NCBI RefSeq assembly: GCF_036409155.1
Contig: NZ_JAZGLW010000005.1
Span: forward strand, 124,001 to 188,000
DNA: 64,000 bases
DNA from: Mycobacterium sp. 050128
GTDB lineage: Bacteria > Actinomycetota > Actinomycetes > Mycobacteriales > Mycobacteriaceae
Direction of reading: 5' to 3'
The notes under the pieces were generated by a model. The model was given only the letters and a program-made list of their open reading frames with translations. It had not been told where the DNA came from and searched no databases. Both the position numbers and the translations under genes were made by a program. Shown in pieces: positions 62,706 to 64,000 of the stretch. Positions within the stretch are counted from its first letter, which is position 1. Each line of letters starts with the position of its first letter.

Positions 62706-63950
62706 TCAGTCGTCTTTGGCGTTTAGCACGGCCGAGGCGATCACATCGACGGCCCGGTCGATCTGCGCCGGCGTGTGTGTGGCGCAAACACAGCAGCGCA
62801 TCAGGGCGTCGTTCTCACCGACCGCGGGTGCCACCGCCAGTGAGCAGAAGACGCCGTTGTCGAATGCCTCGTTCCAGGCCGCGATCGCGCGCGCTTCCGG
62901 ACCGATCCACACCGAAACATGCGGGGCCACTACGTGTGCGCCGTCGGCACGGACGATTCCCGCCCGCACCTGCAGACCCTGTGACACCAGGCCGTCGCGC
63001 AGGGCGCGGGCGTTGGCCAGGACCGCTTCGGCACGCTGGGCCCCCTCGAGGCCGCGAATGATCGCAATCCCGGCGATGCTTGCCGCCATCGCCGCCGGAG
63101 CCCCGGTGGCGGTGAACATGTGCTGGCTGGACCGCAATCTGAGCACATCGATCAGGTCGCGCGATCCGACGATGAAGCCGCCGGTGGAGGCGATCGCTTT
63201 CGACATGCTGCCCATCAACACGTCGACGTCCTTGGCGCAGCCGAACTCCTCGGCGATCCCGGTTCGGTTGGGCCCGAAGACGCCGAGGCTGTGTGCCTCG
63301 TCGACGTAGAGCGCGACGTTGTATTTGTTGGCCAGCGCGACAATGCTTTCCATCGGCGCCACGTCGCCCTGCATCGAGTAGAGCCCGTCGATCACGATCA
63401 GCTTGGTGCCGCCGCGCTCGGCGGTGCGGATCAGGTTGCGTTCCAGCGAATCCAGGTCGTTGTGCGCGAAATACCGCGAACTGGCCCCCGAGAGCCGGAT
63501 GCCGTCATGCAGCGACATGTGGGCCTCGCTATCGGGGAACGCGAGATCGGCTGCACCCAATAACGCCGTGATCGCACCGACATTGGCCAGGTAGCCGCTG
63601 TTGAACACCAGCGCCGCCTCGGTGCCGTACCAGTCGGCCAACAACTCTTCGAGCTCGACTTTGACGCGCAGCGTGCCGCAGTGCGGAGGCGCACCCCCAC
63701 AGGCCGGCCCGTACAGTTCGGTGGCCCGGTTGGCCGCCTCGATCAACCGGCGATCACCGCACAGCCCCAGAGAATTGTTCGACCCGAACATGATTCGGGT
63801 TTGTCCTTCGATGACGGAGGTCGGTCCGGGAGCGGATTCGACGCTCCTGAAGAACGGCAGTCGGTTGCACGCGGCGTAGTAGCGCAGGCTGGCCAGCCGG
63901 CTGTCTTGTTGCGCGCGCGCTTGGATATTCAGCTTCGAGGTCTGCAGCAC
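62706..63950 (-). CDS. Alpha-oxoamine synthase (BioF/serine palmitoyltransferase-like)
   Basis: A 414-aa PLP enzyme that condenses an amino acid with an acyl thioester, losing CO2, to give an alpha-amino ketone. Motifs: FNSGYLANVGAI, DSEAHMSLHDGIRLS, VDEAHSLGVFG (PLP Asp and His) and the Schiff-base Lys in MGSMSKAIASTGGFI. The unit with a dedicated ACP and acyl-AMP ligase suggests an acyl-ACP donor rather than biotin synthesis. GTG 63950 is the first standard start; the frame is open for 15 codons upstream. The right window edge cuts the upstream context. Confidence 0.9.
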   Translation of the reverse strand: MLQTSKLNIQARAQQDSRLASLRYYAACNRLPFFRSVESAPGPTSVIEGQTRIMFGSNNSLGLCGDRRLIEAANRATELYGPACGGAPPHCGTLRVKVELEELLADWYGTEAALVFNSGYLANVGAITALLGAADLAFPDSEAHMSLHDGIRLSGASSRYFAHNDLDSLERNLIRTAERGGTKLIVIDGLYSMQGDVAPMESIVALANKYNVALYVDEAHSLGVFGPNRTGIAEEFGCAKDVDVLMGSMSKAIASTGGFIVGSRDLIDVLRLRSSQHMFTATGAPAAMAASIAGIAIIRGLEGAQRAEAVLANARALRDGLVSQGLQVRAGIVRADGAHVVAPHVSVWIGPEARAIAAWNEAFDNGVFCSLAVAPAVGENDALMRCCVCATHTPAQIDRAVDVIASAVLNAKDD

Positions 63951-64000
63951 GCCTACATCAAACAGTGCGTCCCGGTATCCGGCATCCGATTCGCTCTAAA

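Noticed and set aside
62706..63950. Alpha-oxoamine synthase called bioF for biotin synthesis
   Set aside because: No other biotin gene is present, and its partners are an ACP and an acyl-AMP ligase.

Overview
The window is high-GC actinobacterial DNA with the gene order of a slow-growing Mycobacterium. From left to right the backbone matches the Mycobacterium tuberculosis segment Rv3051c to Rv3028c: nrdE, TetR, monooxygenase, nrdF2, DUF3349, adhC, fecB, ctaD, serB2, ABC ATPase, Nudix, echA17, two methyltransferases, TB22.2-like, Rv3035-like, acyltransferase, DUF4333 protein, then the methylglucose lipopolysaccharide (MGLP) genes and fixA/fixB. A carotenoid cluster and a photolyase, both absent from M. 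tuberculosis, make it a pigmented non-tuberculous mycobacterium. Gene names come from recognising protein families and remembered gene order; no database was searched.

Four blocks interrupt the backbone. (1) 4.0-11.5 kb: small redox and regulatory units, several with a TetR regulator and a clear palindromic operator. Two NrdR-like boxes precede nrdF2. (2) 22.7-28.0 kb: an accessory island between a shortened echA17 and the next methyltransferase. It holds a 13E12-type HNH gene flanked by partial duplications, then a lower-GC array read on the minus strand: an EspC-like protein, a WXG/YxxxE toxin-like protein with a replaceable tail, an immunity-like gene, and at least three more decayed tail-plus-immunity cassettes. 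This is the best candidate for a new system. It looks like a type VII (ESX) exported polymorphic toxin with an archive of immunity genes. (3) 34.2-55.0 kb: a photoprotection island. It has an MmpL-TspO-photolyase operon, two related MarR regulators, a second MmpL, a SOUL haem-binding protein, type 2 IPP isomerase, a CrtX-like glycosyltransferase, and a tightly overlapping operon crtE-crtI-crtB-crtYc-crtYd-crtT-crtU-Rieske. CrtU predicts an aromatic carotenoid such as isorenieratene or a derivative. The island splits the MGLP genes into two groups. (4) 60.7-64.0 kb: ACP, acyl-AMP ligase and alpha-oxoamine synthase, a compact unit likely to make an amino-ketone lipid.

No tRNA, rRNA, CRISPR array or complete insertion sequence was seen. 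nrdE is cut by the left edge. Stretches without a convincing gene are 7141-7354 and 14247-14400 (nothing recognised), 22703-22953 and 24202-24484 (remnants around the HNH gene), 24788-25296 (decayed cassettes), 52335-52579 (crtE promoter region) and 58633-58860 (fixAB upstream region).
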